A stretch of 64,000 nucleotides of DNA from an uncultured Collinsella sp. (GCA_902492935.1 CABUNJ010000007.1:1-64000); one strand, 5' to 3'. Numbered from the stretch's first letter, positions 8,729 to 18,195 are shown. Notes: generated by a model from the letters alone, not told the origin. Numbers and translations: made by a program.

Positions 8729-9976
8729 ATGGCAACTAATCAAGAAACGGCCGTCATTAAGGCGCGCATGGACCGTATTCCCTCGGCGTTGTCGCCCGAA
8801 CTTGTCGAGCGCATTTCCGCCGATCGTGCTTCGGGTGCCGTCAACCCGTATCGTTGCAACGACGATCAGGTCATTCGTCGTATTGATCGCGCTGCCGACA
8901 AAGGCACGCTCATGCGTCCGGCATTTATGCGCGATACCGAAAAGATTCTGCATCTTCCGGCATACACGCGTTATGCAGGCAAAACGCAGGTCTTTAGCTT
9001 CCGTAGCAATGATGATCTGTCGCGCCGCGGCTTGCACGTGCAGCTTGTCTCGCGCATTGCGCGCGATATCGGTCGCGCCCTGGGGCTCAACTGCGATCTG
9101 ATCGAGGCGATTGGCCTTGGCCACGACTTGGGCCACACGCCTTTCGGCCATGCCGGTGAGCGCTTTCTCAACGATATCTATCACGAGCGTACCGGCCACT
9201 TCTTTTTCCATAACGTGCAGTCGGTCCGTGTGCTCGATGCGCTGTATGGTCGCAACGTGTCGCTCCAGACGCTCGACGGCGTGCTGTGCCATAACGGCGA
9301 GTACGAGCAACGCGTGTTTGAGCTCTCGGACATGGGTTCCTTTGACCAGTTCGATCAGACGGTTGAGGACTGTATTGCCAAGGGCTATAGCGCAATTGAG
9401 CACCTGCGTCCCATGACGCTCGAAGGCTGCGTGGTCCGCATCTCGGATATCCTCGCCTACGTTGGGCGCGATCGCCAAGACGCCATTGCGGCGGGCCTAC
9501 TGGCGCCCGATGCTTTTGACGATGGCCTGGGTGGGGCATACAACAGCTGGATCCTTACGCATGCCTCCATCGATATCGTTGAGCACAGCTATGGCAAGCC
9601 GCGCATCGAGATGAGCGAGGAGCTGTTTGAGGAAATCCGCCGAGCCAAGCGCGAGAACTACGTAAAGATCTATAGCAAGGGCGGGATCGAAGGCGACTCC
9701 GAAGCGGAACTGCGCGAGGCGTTCGAAAAGCTCTACGACCGTTGCCTGCAGGATATAAACGAAGGTGACGAGTCCTCGTACATCTTTAAGCATCATATTT
9801 CTCGCATTGAGCAGCAGCTTTCCTACTACGATCGCGCCTATGCCTGGCGGGATGACAAGGATCAAGCGGTGGTGGATTACATCGCGAGCATGACGGACGG
9901 CTATTTCTGTGAGCTCACGAGCAAGTTGTTCCCGGGATTAAAGTTTCCGCACCGTACCTATATTAACGAACGGTAG
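8729..9976 (+). CDS. dgt: dGTPase-like HD-domain deoxynucleotide triphosphohydrolase
   Basis: The protein (415 aa) belongs to the HD superfamily of deoxyguanosine triphosphate triphosphohydrolases, which release tripolyphosphate from dNTPs. The metal-binding HD pair is in GLGHDLGHTPFGH (H132, D133), with an upstream His in SRRGLHVQLV. Later segments (KIYSKGGIEG) follow the family pattern. An AAGGAG site lies 7 bases before the ATG at 8729. It stands before rarA with a gap of about 60 bases that holds a TATACT box near 9991. Nucleotide preference (dGTP or several dNTPs) cannot be decided. Confidence 0.88.
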   Translation: MATNQETAVIKARMDRIPSALSPELVERISADRASGAVNPYRCNDDQVIRRIDRAADKGTLMRPAFMRDTEKILHLPAYTRYAGKTQVFSFRSNDDLSRRGLHVQLVSRIARDIGRALGLNCDLIEAIGLGHDLGHTPFGHAGERFLNDIYHERTGHFFFHNVQSVRVLDALYGRNVSLQTLDGVLCHNGEYEQRVFELSDMGSFDQFDQTVEDCIAKGYSAIEHLRPMTLEGCVVRISDILAYVGRDRQDAIAAGLLAPDAFDDGLGGAYNSWILTHASIDIVEHSYGKPRIEMSEELFEEIRRAKRENYVKIYSKGGIEGDSEAELREAFEKLYDRCLQDINEGDESSYIFKHHISRIEQQLSYYDRAYAWRDDKDQAVVDYIASMTDGYFCELTSKLFPGLKFPHRTYINER

Positions 9977-10038
9977 TTCGTATATATTCGGTATACTTAA
10001 TTAGTGAAAAACGTTTTTGATTGATGCACGGGATGGCT

Positions 10039-11388
10039 ATGGACGACCTTTTTTCTGCCTCGACGCGCGAGCGTTCCTTTAAAAATGCGCCGCTCGCGGT
10101 GCGCATGCGCCCCAATTCGCTCGACGAGTACGTGGGTCAGCAAAAGGCCGTCGGTAAGGGCTCGTGGCTACGTGCCGCGATTGAGCATGATGTGCTATCG
10201 AGTGTGATTCTGTATGGGCCGGCCGGTACGGGCAAGACGACGCTGGCCCACATTATCGCTAACCATACCAAGAGCGAGTTTGTCGAGGTCAGCGCCGTGA
10301 CGGGTACCGTGAAGGACCTGCGTCGCGTGATTGACGAGGCCAAGACGCGCTTGAATACGTATGACCGTCGCACCATCTTGTTCATCGACGAGATTCATCG
10401 CTTCTCCAAGTCCCAGCAGGATGCCTTGCTGCATGCGGTTGAAAACCGTACCGTCATTATGATTGGCGCCACGACGGAGAATCCGTACTTCGAGGTCAAC
10501 TCGGCGTTGCTCTCGCGCGGTCGCGTGGTAGAGCTTGAGCACCTGAAGGACGAGGATATCGCCACGCTCATTGAGCGTGCGCTCGAGGCTCCGCAGGGTC
10601 TGAACGGTAAGTTCTCGGCCGATGAGGATACGGTCAAGACCATCTGTACGCTGGCCGCGGGTGATGCTCGCTCGGCGCTCACGACGCTCGAGCTTGCAAG
10701 CGAGATTGCCGTCACGCGTCCCGATACCGAGGGAACGCCAGCGCCCGCGGCGGGGGAGCGCTATCCCATAACCGTGGATGACGTGAAGATCGCCAACCCG
10801 CGTCGCGGCTTTACGTATGACAAAAACGGCGACATGCACTACGACATCATCAGTGCGTTCATCAAGTCCATGCGCGGTAGCGACCCCGATGCCACGATCT
10901 ATTGGCTCGCGCGCATGATCGATGCCGGGGAGGATCCTAAGTTTATCGCTCGCCGTATTATGATTCATGCTTCTGAGGACGTTGGCAACGCCGACCCGCA
11001 GGCGCTTTTGGTGGCACATGCCGCGTTTAAGTCTGCCGAGGTCATTGGCTATCCCGAGTGCCGCATTAACCTGGCTCAGGCTGCACTCTATGTGTGCTTG
11101 GCGCCTAAGTCAAACGCATGTGAGGCCTCGATTGACGCGGCGTTGGCCGATATTCATAGCAGCGGTTTACGTGAGGTGCCGAGTTATTTGCGCGATCGTC
11201 ATCGCCCAGGTAGCGACGACTACGGTGTGTATAAATACCCGCACGATTATCCCGAAGGCTGGGTCGATCAGCGCTATTTGCCTGAGGGGCTGGAGCGCGG
11301 TGCGTTCTGGCAGCCTGCCGGGCGCGGTTGGGAAGAGTGGCGCGTAGAGCAAAGCGAACGCGACCGCAGCGGGAATGCACCGAAGTAG
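10039..11388 (+). CDS. rarA: Replication-associated recombination protein A (MgsA/WRNIP1 family)
   Basis: RarA is an AAA+ ATPase related to clamp-loader subunits that acts at stalled replication forks. The Walker A motif GPAGTGKT is at 60-67 and the Walker B segment is LFIDEIHRF. Sensor and C-terminal tetramerisation regions follow. The final part carries the family's RHRPGSDDYGVYKYPHDYPEGW-like end. Several in-frame starts exist (10024, 10033, 10039). The last gives the usual DDLFS opening and a GGGA four bases upstream, but a start at 10024 is possible. A TATACT -10 box lies at about 9991-9996. Confidence 0.93.
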   Translation: MDDLFSASTRERSFKNAPLAVRMRPNSLDEYVGQQKAVGKGSWLRAAIEHDVLSSVILYGPAGTGKTTLAHIIANHTKSEFVEVSAVTGTVKDLRRVIDEAKTRLNTYDRRTILFIDEIHRFSKSQQDALLHAVENRTVIMIGATTENPYFEVNSALLSRGRVVELEHLKDEDIATLIERALEAPQGLNGKFSADEDTVKTICTLAAGDARSALTTLELASEIAVTRPDTEGTPAPAAGERYPITVDDVKIANPRRGFTYDKNGDMHYDIISAFIKSMRGSDPDATIYWLARMIDAGEDPKFIARRIMIHASEDVGNADPQALLVAHAAFKSAEVIGYPECRINLAQAALYVCLAPKSNACEASIDAALADIHSSGLREVPSYLRDRHRPGSDDYGVYKYPHDYPEGWVDQRYLPEGLERGAFWQPAGRGWEEWRVEQSERDRSGNAPK

Positions 11389-11488
11389 CTGCTGATAATT
11401 TTGTCCCACGTTGCTGCTCTTGGCATGTTCGGTCCCCTTTGGGGTACCATGAAAATCGTCTGTATTTCGATTCTTCCGGGAGGCTTGT

Positions 11489-12079
11489 ATGAGTCCCATT
11501 CAAATCGCCCTGCTGCTGCTCGCCGTTGCCGGCGTGTGGGCCATCGCTGAGCTCGCGCTTACCCTGCGCAAGGCCCGCAATGTTGTCGACTCGCTCGATA
11601 AGACCGTGAACGACCTCAACAACACCATCGCCGAGGCTCAGCCTGTGGTGGCAAAGCTCGATGGCGCTGTCGACGAGCTTACGCCGGCACTTGCCCAGAT
11701 GGAGCCGCTGCTTAAGTCGAGCAAGACGGCAGTTGATGCCCTTACCTCCAACCTCGTAGAAGTCGAGGCGGTCGTCCGCGATATTTCCGAGGTCACCGGC
11801 AGTATGGCCGAGGCCAGCAATGCCGTGTCGAGTGTGACCGACTCCGCTGCCGGTGCTGTGCAGAAACTCTTTAACAAGGTGAAGACTCCCGCGGCCGACG
11901 CCGAGCGCAAGCTTTCCGCTGCCGAAGAAGCCGAGCAGCCGACCGAGCGTGTCCTGATTGGCGAAGCCGGGGACGATGTCGCTGCTGGTGACAATGATGC
12001 ACAGAAGCCTGCTGCTAAAGCAGCCCAGTATTACACCTACACGCCCGCCGAGACCACCGAGGAGTCCTGCGATGAGTAG
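11489..12079 (+). CDS. DUF948-like membrane-anchored coiled-coil protein
   Basis: The protein (196 aa) has one N-terminal membrane segment (residues about 4-24), then a long alpha-helical stretch with repeated hydrophobic spacing (VDSLDKTVNDLNN, LDGAVDELTPAL, TAVDALTSN), typical of DUF948 and other small coiled-coil envelope proteins. A low-complexity acidic/alanine tail ends in TEESCDE. The biochemical role is unknown. It is the first gene of an overlapping four-gene unit with an SpoIIAB-like protein, a sigma factor and a permease. By position it may be a membrane input or output of that sigma system, but nothing in the sequence proves it. The ribosome binding site is GGAGG. Confidence 0.7.
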   Translation: MSPIQIALLLLAVAGVWAIAELALTLRKARNVVDSLDKTVNDLNNTIAEAQPVVAKLDGAVDELTPALAQMEPLLKSSKTAVDALTSNLVEVEAVVRDISEVTGSMAEASNAVSSVTDSAAGAVQKLFNKVKTPAADAERKLSAAEEAEQPTERVLIGEAGDDVAAGDNDAQKPAAKAAQYYTYTPAETTEESCDE

Positions 12080-12449
12080 CGAAGCAACTTGCCCCATTAC
12101 GCTGACCGTTGCCGGCGACCCGCGTCTGGCGCGCCTTGTGCGCATGACGGCGGCAAATGTCGGTGCGCTCTGCTCCATGTCCGTCGATCGCATCGAGGAC
12201 ATTCGTATGGCTGCCGAGGAAGCATTTATTTTCGGCTGCACGGCTGTTGATTCCGATGACATCTCGATCAAATTCGATGTCGACGAATCTCACGTTGGCA
12301 TGACTTTTACCTTTGGCGACCAGGCCACCGTCGACGAGGATGACCAGGCCGCTGTGTATGCCGAGCTCATTTTGGCGAGCGTGTGTGATTCCTACGAAAA
12401 GACTGCGGCGCCCCTGACGCTTTCCCTCGACCTCAAGGCGGATATCTAA
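12072..12449 (+). CDS. SpoIIAB/RsbW-like anti-sigma factor, degenerate ATPase
   Basis: The 125-residue protein resembles the GHKL-fold anti-sigma kinases that hold SigB/SigF in check. The helix DIRMAAEEAFIFGC sits where family members have DIxxAVSEACTN, so the ATP/Mg-binding Asn of the N-box is missing. No clear DxGxG loop follows: the strand HVGMTFTFGDQ occupies that place. It also ends earlier than typical 140-160-residue members. It overlaps the upstream gene by 8 bases and ends one base before the sigma factor, so stoichiometric coupling is likely. No anti-anti-sigma (SpoIIAA/RsbV) gene is adjacent. I infer a non-phosphorylating anti-sigma factor; it could also be a remnant. Confidence 0.7.
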   Translation: MSSEATCPITLTVAGDPRLARLVRMTAANVGALCSMSVDRIEDIRMAAEEAFIFGCTAVDSDDISIKFDVDESHVGMTFTFGDQATVDEDDQAAVYAELILASVCDSYEKTAAPLTLSLDLKADI

Positions 12450-12450
12450 T

Positions 12451-13242
12451 ATGACCGAACGTTCCCGGAGCGGTAAGACCGCTTGGGACAAGGAGAAAAC
12501 CCGCGAGCTGTTTCGTCGCTATAAAGAGACCGGTGACCCGGACGCACGCGAGCAGCTCGTCATGTCCCACATGAACCTGGTAAGGTTTCTTGCCAACAAA
12601 TTTAAGAACCGCGGCGAGCCGCTCGATGACCTGATGCAGGTTGGCTATTTGGGGCTGCTCAAGGCTATCGACCGCTTTGACCCTGAGCGCGGACTCGAGT
12701 TCACCACGTTTGCCACGCCTACCATCTTGGGCGAGATCAAGCGTCACTTCCGCGACAAGGGCTGGAGCGTGCGCGTGCCCCGTCGCTTGCAGGAGCTCTC
12801 GGCCAAGGTCAACCAGGCTACCGATAAGCTCACCAACGAGTTACAGCGCTCGCCTAAGGTTGAGGAAATCGCTGAGTACTTGGACGTGACGGTCGATGAG
12901 GTACTGGAGGCCATGGAATCGTCTTCGGCCTATACCTCGGTGCCCATCGAGGCTCCTGGTGCGTCCGATTCGGACGATGCCCCCTCGATTCTCGACCGTT
13001 ACGCCGACGACGACAACGAGCTCGACTTTACCGATGACCGCCTAGTGATCGAGGAAGCTATCCGTGATTTCTCGCCGCGCGAGCGCGAGGTGATCGAGCT
13101 GCGCTTTGTGAAGGGCATGACCCAGATCGAGATCGCCAAGAAGCTGGGTATTTCTCAGGTGCAGGTTTCGCGTCTGCTGCGCCGCACGCTTAAGAAGATT
13201 CAGGACAAGATCGACCCCGACGGAGTGATGATTCGTTCATGA
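12451..13242 (+). CDS. RNA polymerase sigma factor, SigB/SigF/SigG subfamily
   Basis: The 263-residue sigma-70 factor has regions 2, 3 and 4. Region 2 reads DLMQVGYLGLLKAIDRFDP with the TTFATPTILGEIKRHFRDKGW segment characteristic of the general-stress/sporulation group. Region 3 follows at ~105-165 and the region 4 helix-turn-helix at ~205-255 (TQIEIAKKLGISQVQVSRLL). A long acidic insert lies between regions 3 and 4. It directs RNA polymerase to a stress or stationary-phase promoter class. It follows the SpoIIAB-like gene by one base and overlaps the next gene by four, so all are co-transcribed. Which stress it serves is not visible. Confidence 0.93.
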   Translation: MTERSRSGKTAWDKEKTRELFRRYKETGDPDAREQLVMSHMNLVRFLANKFKNRGEPLDDLMQVGYLGLLKAIDRFDPERGLEFTTFATPTILGEIKRHFRDKGWSVRVPRRLQELSAKVNQATDKLTNELQRSPKVEEIAEYLDVTVDEVLEAMESSSAYTSVPIEAPGASDSDDAPSILDRYADDDNELDFTDDRLVIEEAIRDFSPREREVIELRFVKGMTQIEIAKKLGISQVQVSRLLRRTLKKIQDKIDPDGVMIRS

Positions 13243-14651
13243 GTGAGCACCCCCAACAAACCGATCGCGTGCTGCGCGACACTCGCATTCTGACGCTGCG
13301 CATTTGGGCTGTTGTCGGCTGCATTGTTATTGCTGCTGTCATCTTTAACCTTATGGGCATCCTGGCACCGGTTATTGAGTTTCTTGCCGTCGGCTCCATC
13401 ATTGCTTTTGTGATGTCCCCGATCACCAACTGGCTCGAGCACCATGGCGTGAATCGCGGCATCGGTTCGCTTATCGCGCTTGTTGTTGTTGTTGCCGTGC
13501 TCGTCGGTGTCGTTTGCATCTTGTCGCCGATTCTCTTTGGTCAGATCATGGAAGTCCTGAGCCGCCTGCCCGAGCAGCTTCGTGTTGCGGGTGGCGATCT
13601 CAATGAGATGATCTCGCATGCCAAGACGCTCAACAACACGCCGCTCAAGGAGTATTTGGATGATAATCTTTCGTCCCTGGTTACCGTGGCATCGAAGTAT
13701 GTGTCTCAGATTGCTGCCGAGCTTGGTCGCGGTGTGTTCCCGCTCATCACCAATACGGCCTCGCAGTTGTTCGTGATCTTCCTTGGTCTGGTGCTTGCCT
13801 ACTGGATGGCCTGCGACTACCCTCGCATGCACCACGAGATTTGCACCATCATCGGTCAGGAGAAGGAGACCTCGTACCGCTTTATGGTCGCCATCCTTTC
13901 TCGCTCTGTCGGCGGCTACATGCGCGGTATGGTCGTGACGTCCATCTGCGGTGGTTTTCTCGCCTTTATCGGTTTTATGATTATCGGCCATCCGTATGCG
14001 GCGCTCATGGCTATCTTTACCGGCATCATGCATTTGGTTCCGGTCGTCGGTCCTTGGGTGAGCGCAGCAATCGCCACAGTGCTCGGTTTCATGTTCAGCC
14101 CCATGTTGGCGTTATGGACGCTCATCGTGACGATGGTCGCGCAAAACGTCACCGATAACGTGATTTCGCCTAAGGTCATGCAGAGCTCGGTGCAGGTGCA
14201 TCCCATCATGAGCCTCACGGCGCTCGTTATTGGCTCGGCACTCATGGGTCCCATCGGCATGATTATTGCCATCCCTCTGTGTGCGGCCCTCAAGGGTATC
14301 TTCGTGTACTACTTCGAGAATGAGACCGGCCGCCAGCTTGTGGCCTATGACGGCGCCGTGTTTAAGGGCACACCGTACCGCGATGCCGATGGCAACCCGG
14401 TCGCCGCCTACGACGCGCTCGGCGACGACACCTTCATCTACGAGTCCGAGCTCATCGGCAACGAGACCGCTCCCGAGGCCCAGGCGATGCCTAAGCCCGA
14501 GTTCGATAATCCCTGGATCAAGCTCTCGGGTTTGCAACCCGATGCCACGGGCTTCTTCAAGAATCCCTTCGCCAAGGACGATGACTCCAACTCGGACGAC
14601 GATACCAAAACCGGCATCGACGGCTCCATGGACGATTCGGATTCTAAATAA
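13239..14651 (+). CDS. AI-2E family (PerM-like) membrane transporter
   Basis: This 470-residue polytopic protein has about eight membrane segments in the order seen in the AI-2E/PerM exporter family: two N-terminal helices, a long amphipathic segment (about residues 100-165), then a group of helices with GIMHLVPVVGPWVSA and NVTDNVISPKVMQ family motifs. A hydrophilic acidic tail of about 100 residues (DDDSNSDDD) follows. Family members export autoinducer-2 or serve in Na+/H+ exchange and stress tolerance. The substrate here is unknown. The start overlaps the sigma factor stop (ATGA), suggesting it belongs to the stress sigma regulon or operon. Confidence 0.85.
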   Translation: MSEHPQQTDRVLRDTRILTLRIWAVVGCIVIAAVIFNLMGILAPVIEFLAVGSIIAFVMSPITNWLEHHGVNRGIGSLIALVVVVAVLVGVVCILSPILFGQIMEVLSRLPEQLRVAGGDLNEMISHAKTLNNTPLKEYLDDNLSSLVTVASKYVSQIAAELGRGVFPLITNTASQLFVIFLGLVLAYWMACDYPRMHHEICTIIGQEKETSYRFMVAILSRSVGGYMRGMVVTSICGGFLAFIGFMIIGHPYAALMAIFTGIMHLVPVVGPWVSAAIATVLGFMFSPMLALWTLIVTMVAQNVTDNVISPKVMQSSVQVHPIMSLTALVIGSALMGPIGMIIAIPLCAALKGIFVYYFENETGRQLVAYDGAVFKGTPYRDADGNPVAAYDALGDDTFIYESELIGNETAPEAQAMPKPEFDNPWIKLSGLQPDATGFFKNPFAKDDDSNSDDDTKTGIDGSMDDSDSK

Positions 14652-14657
14652 GCCCCG

Positions 14658-14897
14658 TTAGCGTTTCTTGAAGTTGTAAATGACAAGAAACGCGAGCAAA
14701 GCGATTGATAAGGGGCCGGCTACGTAGAAAAAGAGAACGTCAATTGCGCGTAGAGTGTAATAAGCCTTATCGCCTGACATTACTGCATACAATACGTAGC
14801 CAAATGCTGGTTGGTTTGCGTACCAGCAGGAGAAGGCCAAGAGCGCTAAAAGTGCTACTACCAGAAGTGCATTCAGGACAAATCGTTTGGTATTCAT
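14658..14897 (-). CDS. Small two- or three-helix membrane protein, unknown function
   Basis: The 79-residue protein is almost entirely hydrophobic, with membrane segments at about residues 8-25 and 52-74, a weaker one between, and a positive NFKKR end. A good AAGGAG site lies before its ATG, which supports it as a real gene on the minus strand between the permease and alaS. I do not recognise a family. Its stop is only a few bases from the convergent permease stop. Confidence 0.6.
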   Translation of the reverse strand: MNTKRFVLNALLVVALLALLAFSCWYANQPAFGYVLYAVMSGDKAYYTLRAIDVLFFYVAGPLSIALLAFLVIYNFKKR

Positions 14898-14989
14898 CGT
14901 TCGCTCCTTCCGGATGATTCTTATATGGTATTTTACTACAACTATTTTTTAAAGGATTGCTTAGTCCTAAATAACATGCACTTTCGCTG

Positions 14990-15019
14990 GAGGGTCGCTG
15001 TTTGGCGGCCCTCTTTTTT
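14990..15019 (+). terminator. Intrinsic terminator or attenuator in the alaS leader
   Basis: A 9-bp stem (14990-14998 with 15005-15013, one G-U pair) is followed by six T, 73 bases before the alaS start. No gene on the plus strand ends just upstream, so it is more likely an attenuator or small leader RNA end than a gene terminator. I did not find a T-box sequence. Confidence 0.65.
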
Positions 15020-15091
15020 GCACTTGCGCGGCGGGATGGTAATATCGTTACGTTTGAACTGTTTCGATGTGAAACCGAGGAGATTCCCTCT

Positions 15092-17749
15092 ATGAGTGCT
15101 GACTACCCGTCAATGACTACGGCCGAGATTCGCTCTAAGTTCCTCAACTTTTTTGAGGAGCGCGGTCTTAAGCTCTATCCTTCTTCGTCCCTTGTCCCCG
15201 ACGACCCCTCGCTGCTGCTTGCCAACGCCGGTATGAACCAGTTTAAGGAGTACTACCAGGGCAAGAAGACCATGAAGGAGATCGGCGCGATCTCCTGCCA
15301 GAAGTGCGTCCGCACCAACGACATCGACTGCATCGGCGAGGACGGCCGTCACCTGTCGTTCTTCGAGATGCTCGGCGATTTCTCTTTTGGCGGCGTCTCC
15401 AAGGAGCAGGCTTGCGCCTGGGCCTTTGAGCTCATCACCAAGGAGTTCAAGCTGCCGCTCGACCGCCTGTACTTCACCGTCTTTACCGAGGACGACGAGA
15501 CCCATGACGTGTGGCGCTCCCTGGGCGTTGCCGAGGATCACATCTCGCGTCTGGGCGAGGACGACAACTTCTGGGCCGCTGGCCCCACCGGCCCCTGCGG
15601 TCCATGCTCCGAGATCTACTTTGATATGGGCGAGGAGGTCGGTTGCGGCAGCCCCGACTGCAAGCCCGGCTGCGACTGCGACCGCTTCCTTGAGTTCTGG
15701 AACCTTGTGTTTACCCAGTACGACCGCCAGGAGGACGGCTCCATGCCGGAGCTGCCGCACCGCAACCTCGATACGGGTATGGGTCTGGAGCGCATGGCCG
15801 CCATCATGCAGCACAAGACCGCTAACTACGATGGCGATCTGATGCAGCACCTCATCAAGCTCGGTGAGGAGATCAGCGGTAAGACCTATGACGCCGACGA
15901 TTACTCCGGCGCCAGCCGTTCTCTTCGCATCATCGCCGACCACTCCCGTGCCGTCGACTTCATGATCTCTGACGGCATCCTTCCCGGTAACGAGGGTCGT
16001 GAGTACGTCCTTCGCCGCCTGCTCCGCCGCGCCGTGTTCCACGGTCGCCTGCTGGGTATCGAGGGTGCCTTCCTGACCAAGTTTATCGACGAGGTCAACG
16101 CTCAGATGGGCGAGGCCTATCCTGAGTTGCTCAAGAACGTTGCGCTCGTCAAGGGCATCGTTGCCTCCGAGGAGGAGCGCTTCTCCACGACGCTCGACAA
16201 CGGTCGCGTCTACCTGGATGAGGCCCTGGCAGCGCTTGCCGAGGGTGCTGTGCTTCCGGGCGATGTTGCCTTTAAGCTGCACGACACCTTTGGTTTCCCC
16301 ATCGACCTGACCGTCGAGATCGCCGGCACCGCTGGCCACGACGTCGATATGGACGGCTTCACTGCCTGCATGGAGGACCAGAAGGCCCGCGCCCGCGCCA
16401 ATGCCAAGGGCGACGCCTGGGGCAGCTTCAACGATGTGTGGGTCGAGCTTTCTGACAAGGTCGCCGCGACCGAGTTCGACGGCTATGACAACGATGTGAT
16501 CGAGGGCGCCAAGGTTGTCGCCATCGTGCGCAACGGCGAGTCCGTCGAGTCCGCAGCCGCGGGCGAGGACGTCGAGGTCGTGCTCGACCGCACCCCGTTC
16601 TATGCCGAGATGGGCGGCCAGCAGGGCGACGCCGGCAAGCTTTCCGCTGAGGGCGTTGTTCTGACCGTTGCCGACACCAAGAACCACAACGGCCTGTATG
16701 CCCACGTCGCGCACGTTGCCGATGGCACGCTGACTGTCGGTGCCGCTGTTACCGCCGCGCTCGACGCCGAGCGCCGTGGCTTCCTGCGCCGCAACCACAC
16801 CGCCACGCACCTGCTCGACGCTGCCCTTAAGCAGGTCCTGGGCGAGCACGTCTCCCAGGCCGGCTCGCTGGTGACGCCCGAGCACCTTCGCTTTGACTTC
16901 ACACACTTCGAGGCCCTTTCCTCCGAGCAGCTCAAGGCTGTAGAGGACCTGGTCAACCAGCAGATCTTCGCCTCCAAGCCGGTTGTGACCCGTGTTATGG
17001 GCATCGACGAGGCTAAGGCTGCCGGCGCTGTCGCTCTGTTTGGAGAGAAGTACGGCGATGTCGTCCGCGTCGTCTCCGTGGGCGCCGAGGACCAGCCGTT
17101 CTCCCGCGAGCTCTGTGGTGGCACCCATGCCGCCAATACCGCCGAGATTGGCCTGTTCAAGATCATTTCCGAGTCCTCCACGGGCTCCAATGTCCGCCGT
17201 ATCGAAGCCGTGACCTCTAAGGGTGCTCTCGACTATATGGCCGACCGCCTGGCACTCGTTGACGCCGCCGCCGCTGCGCTCAAGTGCCGCGTCGACGAGG
17301 TTCCCGCCCGTGTGGAGAACCTGCAGGTCGAGCTGCGCGAGACGTCCAATAAGCTCAAGAAGGCGCTCACCGGTGGCTCTTCCGATGCGATCTCCAGCGC
17401 CATCGACGGCGCTGTCGAGCTGAATGGCTACAAGCTCGTCGTTGCTGAGCTCCAGGGCCTTGAGGCTGCCGACCTGCGCAACGTATGGGATACCGTGCAC
17501 CAGAAGGTCGCCGGCCCTGTCGCTTGTGTCATCGCCAGCGTGACTGAGAAGGGCACTCCGGCCCTGCTCGCTGCCGGCTCCGATGACGCCGTCAAGGCCG
17601 GGTTCCACGCCGGTAACGTGATCAAGCAGATCGCGGGCCTGGTTGACGGTCGCGGTGGTGGCCGTCCCAACATGGCCCAGGCCGGTGGCAAGAATGCCGC
17701 CGGCATCGCCGATGCCCTCGCGGCCGCTAAGACCGCGCTCGGCGCCTAA
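15092..17749 (+). CDS. alaS: Alanyl-tRNA synthetase
   Basis: The 885-residue class II synthetase charges tRNA-Ala and clears mischarged Ser/Gly. The N-terminal catalytic domain begins with the usual STxEIRxKFLxFF pattern (TTAEIRSKFLNFFEERG). The editing domain contains RNHTATHLLDAAL and the zinc site CGGTH at 675-679. A coiled coil and DHHA1-type C-terminal domain end with a glycine-rich GRGGGRPNMAQAGG segment. The ATG at 15092 has a GAGGAG site 8 bases upstream; an upstream in-frame start at 15002 would lie in the leader terminator. ruvX follows after 17 bases. Confidence 0.97.
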   Translation: MSADYPSMTTAEIRSKFLNFFEERGLKLYPSSSLVPDDPSLLLANAGMNQFKEYYQGKKTMKEIGAISCQKCVRTNDIDCIGEDGRHLSFFEMLGDFSFGGVSKEQACAWAFELITKEFKLPLDRLYFTVFTEDDETHDVWRSLGVAEDHISRLGEDDNFWAAGPTGPCGPCSEIYFDMGEEVGCGSPDCKPGCDCDRFLEFWNLVFTQYDRQEDGSMPELPHRNLDTGMGLERMAAIMQHKTANYDGDLMQHLIKLGEEISGKTYDADDYSGASRSLRIIADHSRAVDFMISDGILPGNEGREYVLRRLLRRAVFHGRLLGIEGAFLTKFIDEVNAQMGEAYPELLKNVALVKGIVASEEERFSTTLDNGRVYLDEALAALAEGAVLPGDVAFKLHDTFGFPIDLTVEIAGTAGHDVDMDGFTACMEDQKARARANAKGDAWGSFNDVWVELSDKVAATEFDGYDNDVIEGAKVVAIVRNGESVESAAAGEDVEVVLDRTPFYAEMGGQQGDAGKLSAEGVVLTVADTKNHNGLYAHVAHVADGTLTVGAAVTAALDAERRGFLRRNHTATHLLDAALKQVLGEHVSQAGSLVTPEHLRFDFTHFEALSSEQLKAVEDLVNQQIFASKPVVTRVMGIDEAKAAGAVALFGEKYGDVVRVVSVGAEDQPFSRELCGGTHAANTAEIGLFKIISESSTGSNVRRIEAVTSKGALDYMADRLALVDAAAAALKCRVDEVPARVENLQVELRETSNKLKKALTGGSSDAISSAIDGAVELNGYKLVVAELQGLEAADLRNVWDTVHQKVAGPVACVIASVTEKGTPALLAAGSDDAVKAGFHAGNVIKQIAGLVDGRGGGRPNMAQAGGKNAAGIADALAAAKTALGA

Positions 17750-17766
17750 GAATCTAAGAAGTCGCT

Positions 17767-18195
17767 GTGGTTGCGCTCGCGCTGGACATAGGGGAGACCA
17801 GGATTGGCATCGCCGTCTCGAGCCGTGATGGCAAGATGGCGATGCCCGTCAAGGTGCTCCCGGCTGCCGAGGTCACCGGTATGGCCAAGACGTTCCGCTA
17901 CCTGGTCGAGGACTATGAGCCCGACATCCTGGTAAGCGGACGTCCCCTGACCATGGCCGGTGAGCCCGGCCCTCAGGCCGAGCGCGTTGCCGCTGTGGCG
18001 CAAAAGATTGCCGACGAGCTCGATCTTCCGCTGGAGTTTGAGGACGAGCGTCTGTCCTCGCAAGAGGCCAAGCGTATCCTGCGCGAGCAGGGCTTCAACG
18101 AAAAGCAGATGAGGGGCAAGATCGACATGATTGCCGCCAGCCTTTTTTTGCAGACGTGGCTCGATCGTAAAAACGAGGAGGTTTCGCATGCCTAG
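17767..18195 (+). CDS. ruvX: YqgF/RuvX putative Holliday junction resolvase / pre-16S rRNA nuclease
   Basis: The 142-residue RNase H-fold protein shows the family opening ALDIGETRIGIAVS with its catalytic Asp and the DERLSSQEA motif. The known activity of the family is 5' end maturation of 16S rRNA (YqgF), with a proposed role at Holliday junctions. It starts at GTG and overlaps mltG by 8 bases. The alaS-ruvX-mltG order is common in bacteria. Confidence 0.93.
   Translation: MVALALDIGETRIGIAVSSRDGKMAMPVKVLPAAEVTGMAKTFRYLVEDYEPDILVSGRPLTMAGEPGPQAERVAAVAQKIADELDLPLEFEDERLSSQEAKRILREQGFNEKQMRGKIDMIAASLFLQTWLDRKNEEVSHA

Noticed and set aside
14898..15091. Possible T-box in the alaS leader
   Set aside because: A terminator is present, but I could not find the T-box sequence or a stem I with an alanine specifier.
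15110..17608. An 832-codon open frame on the minus strand
   Set aside because: It is fully antisense to alaS with no start signal and shadow-type composition.
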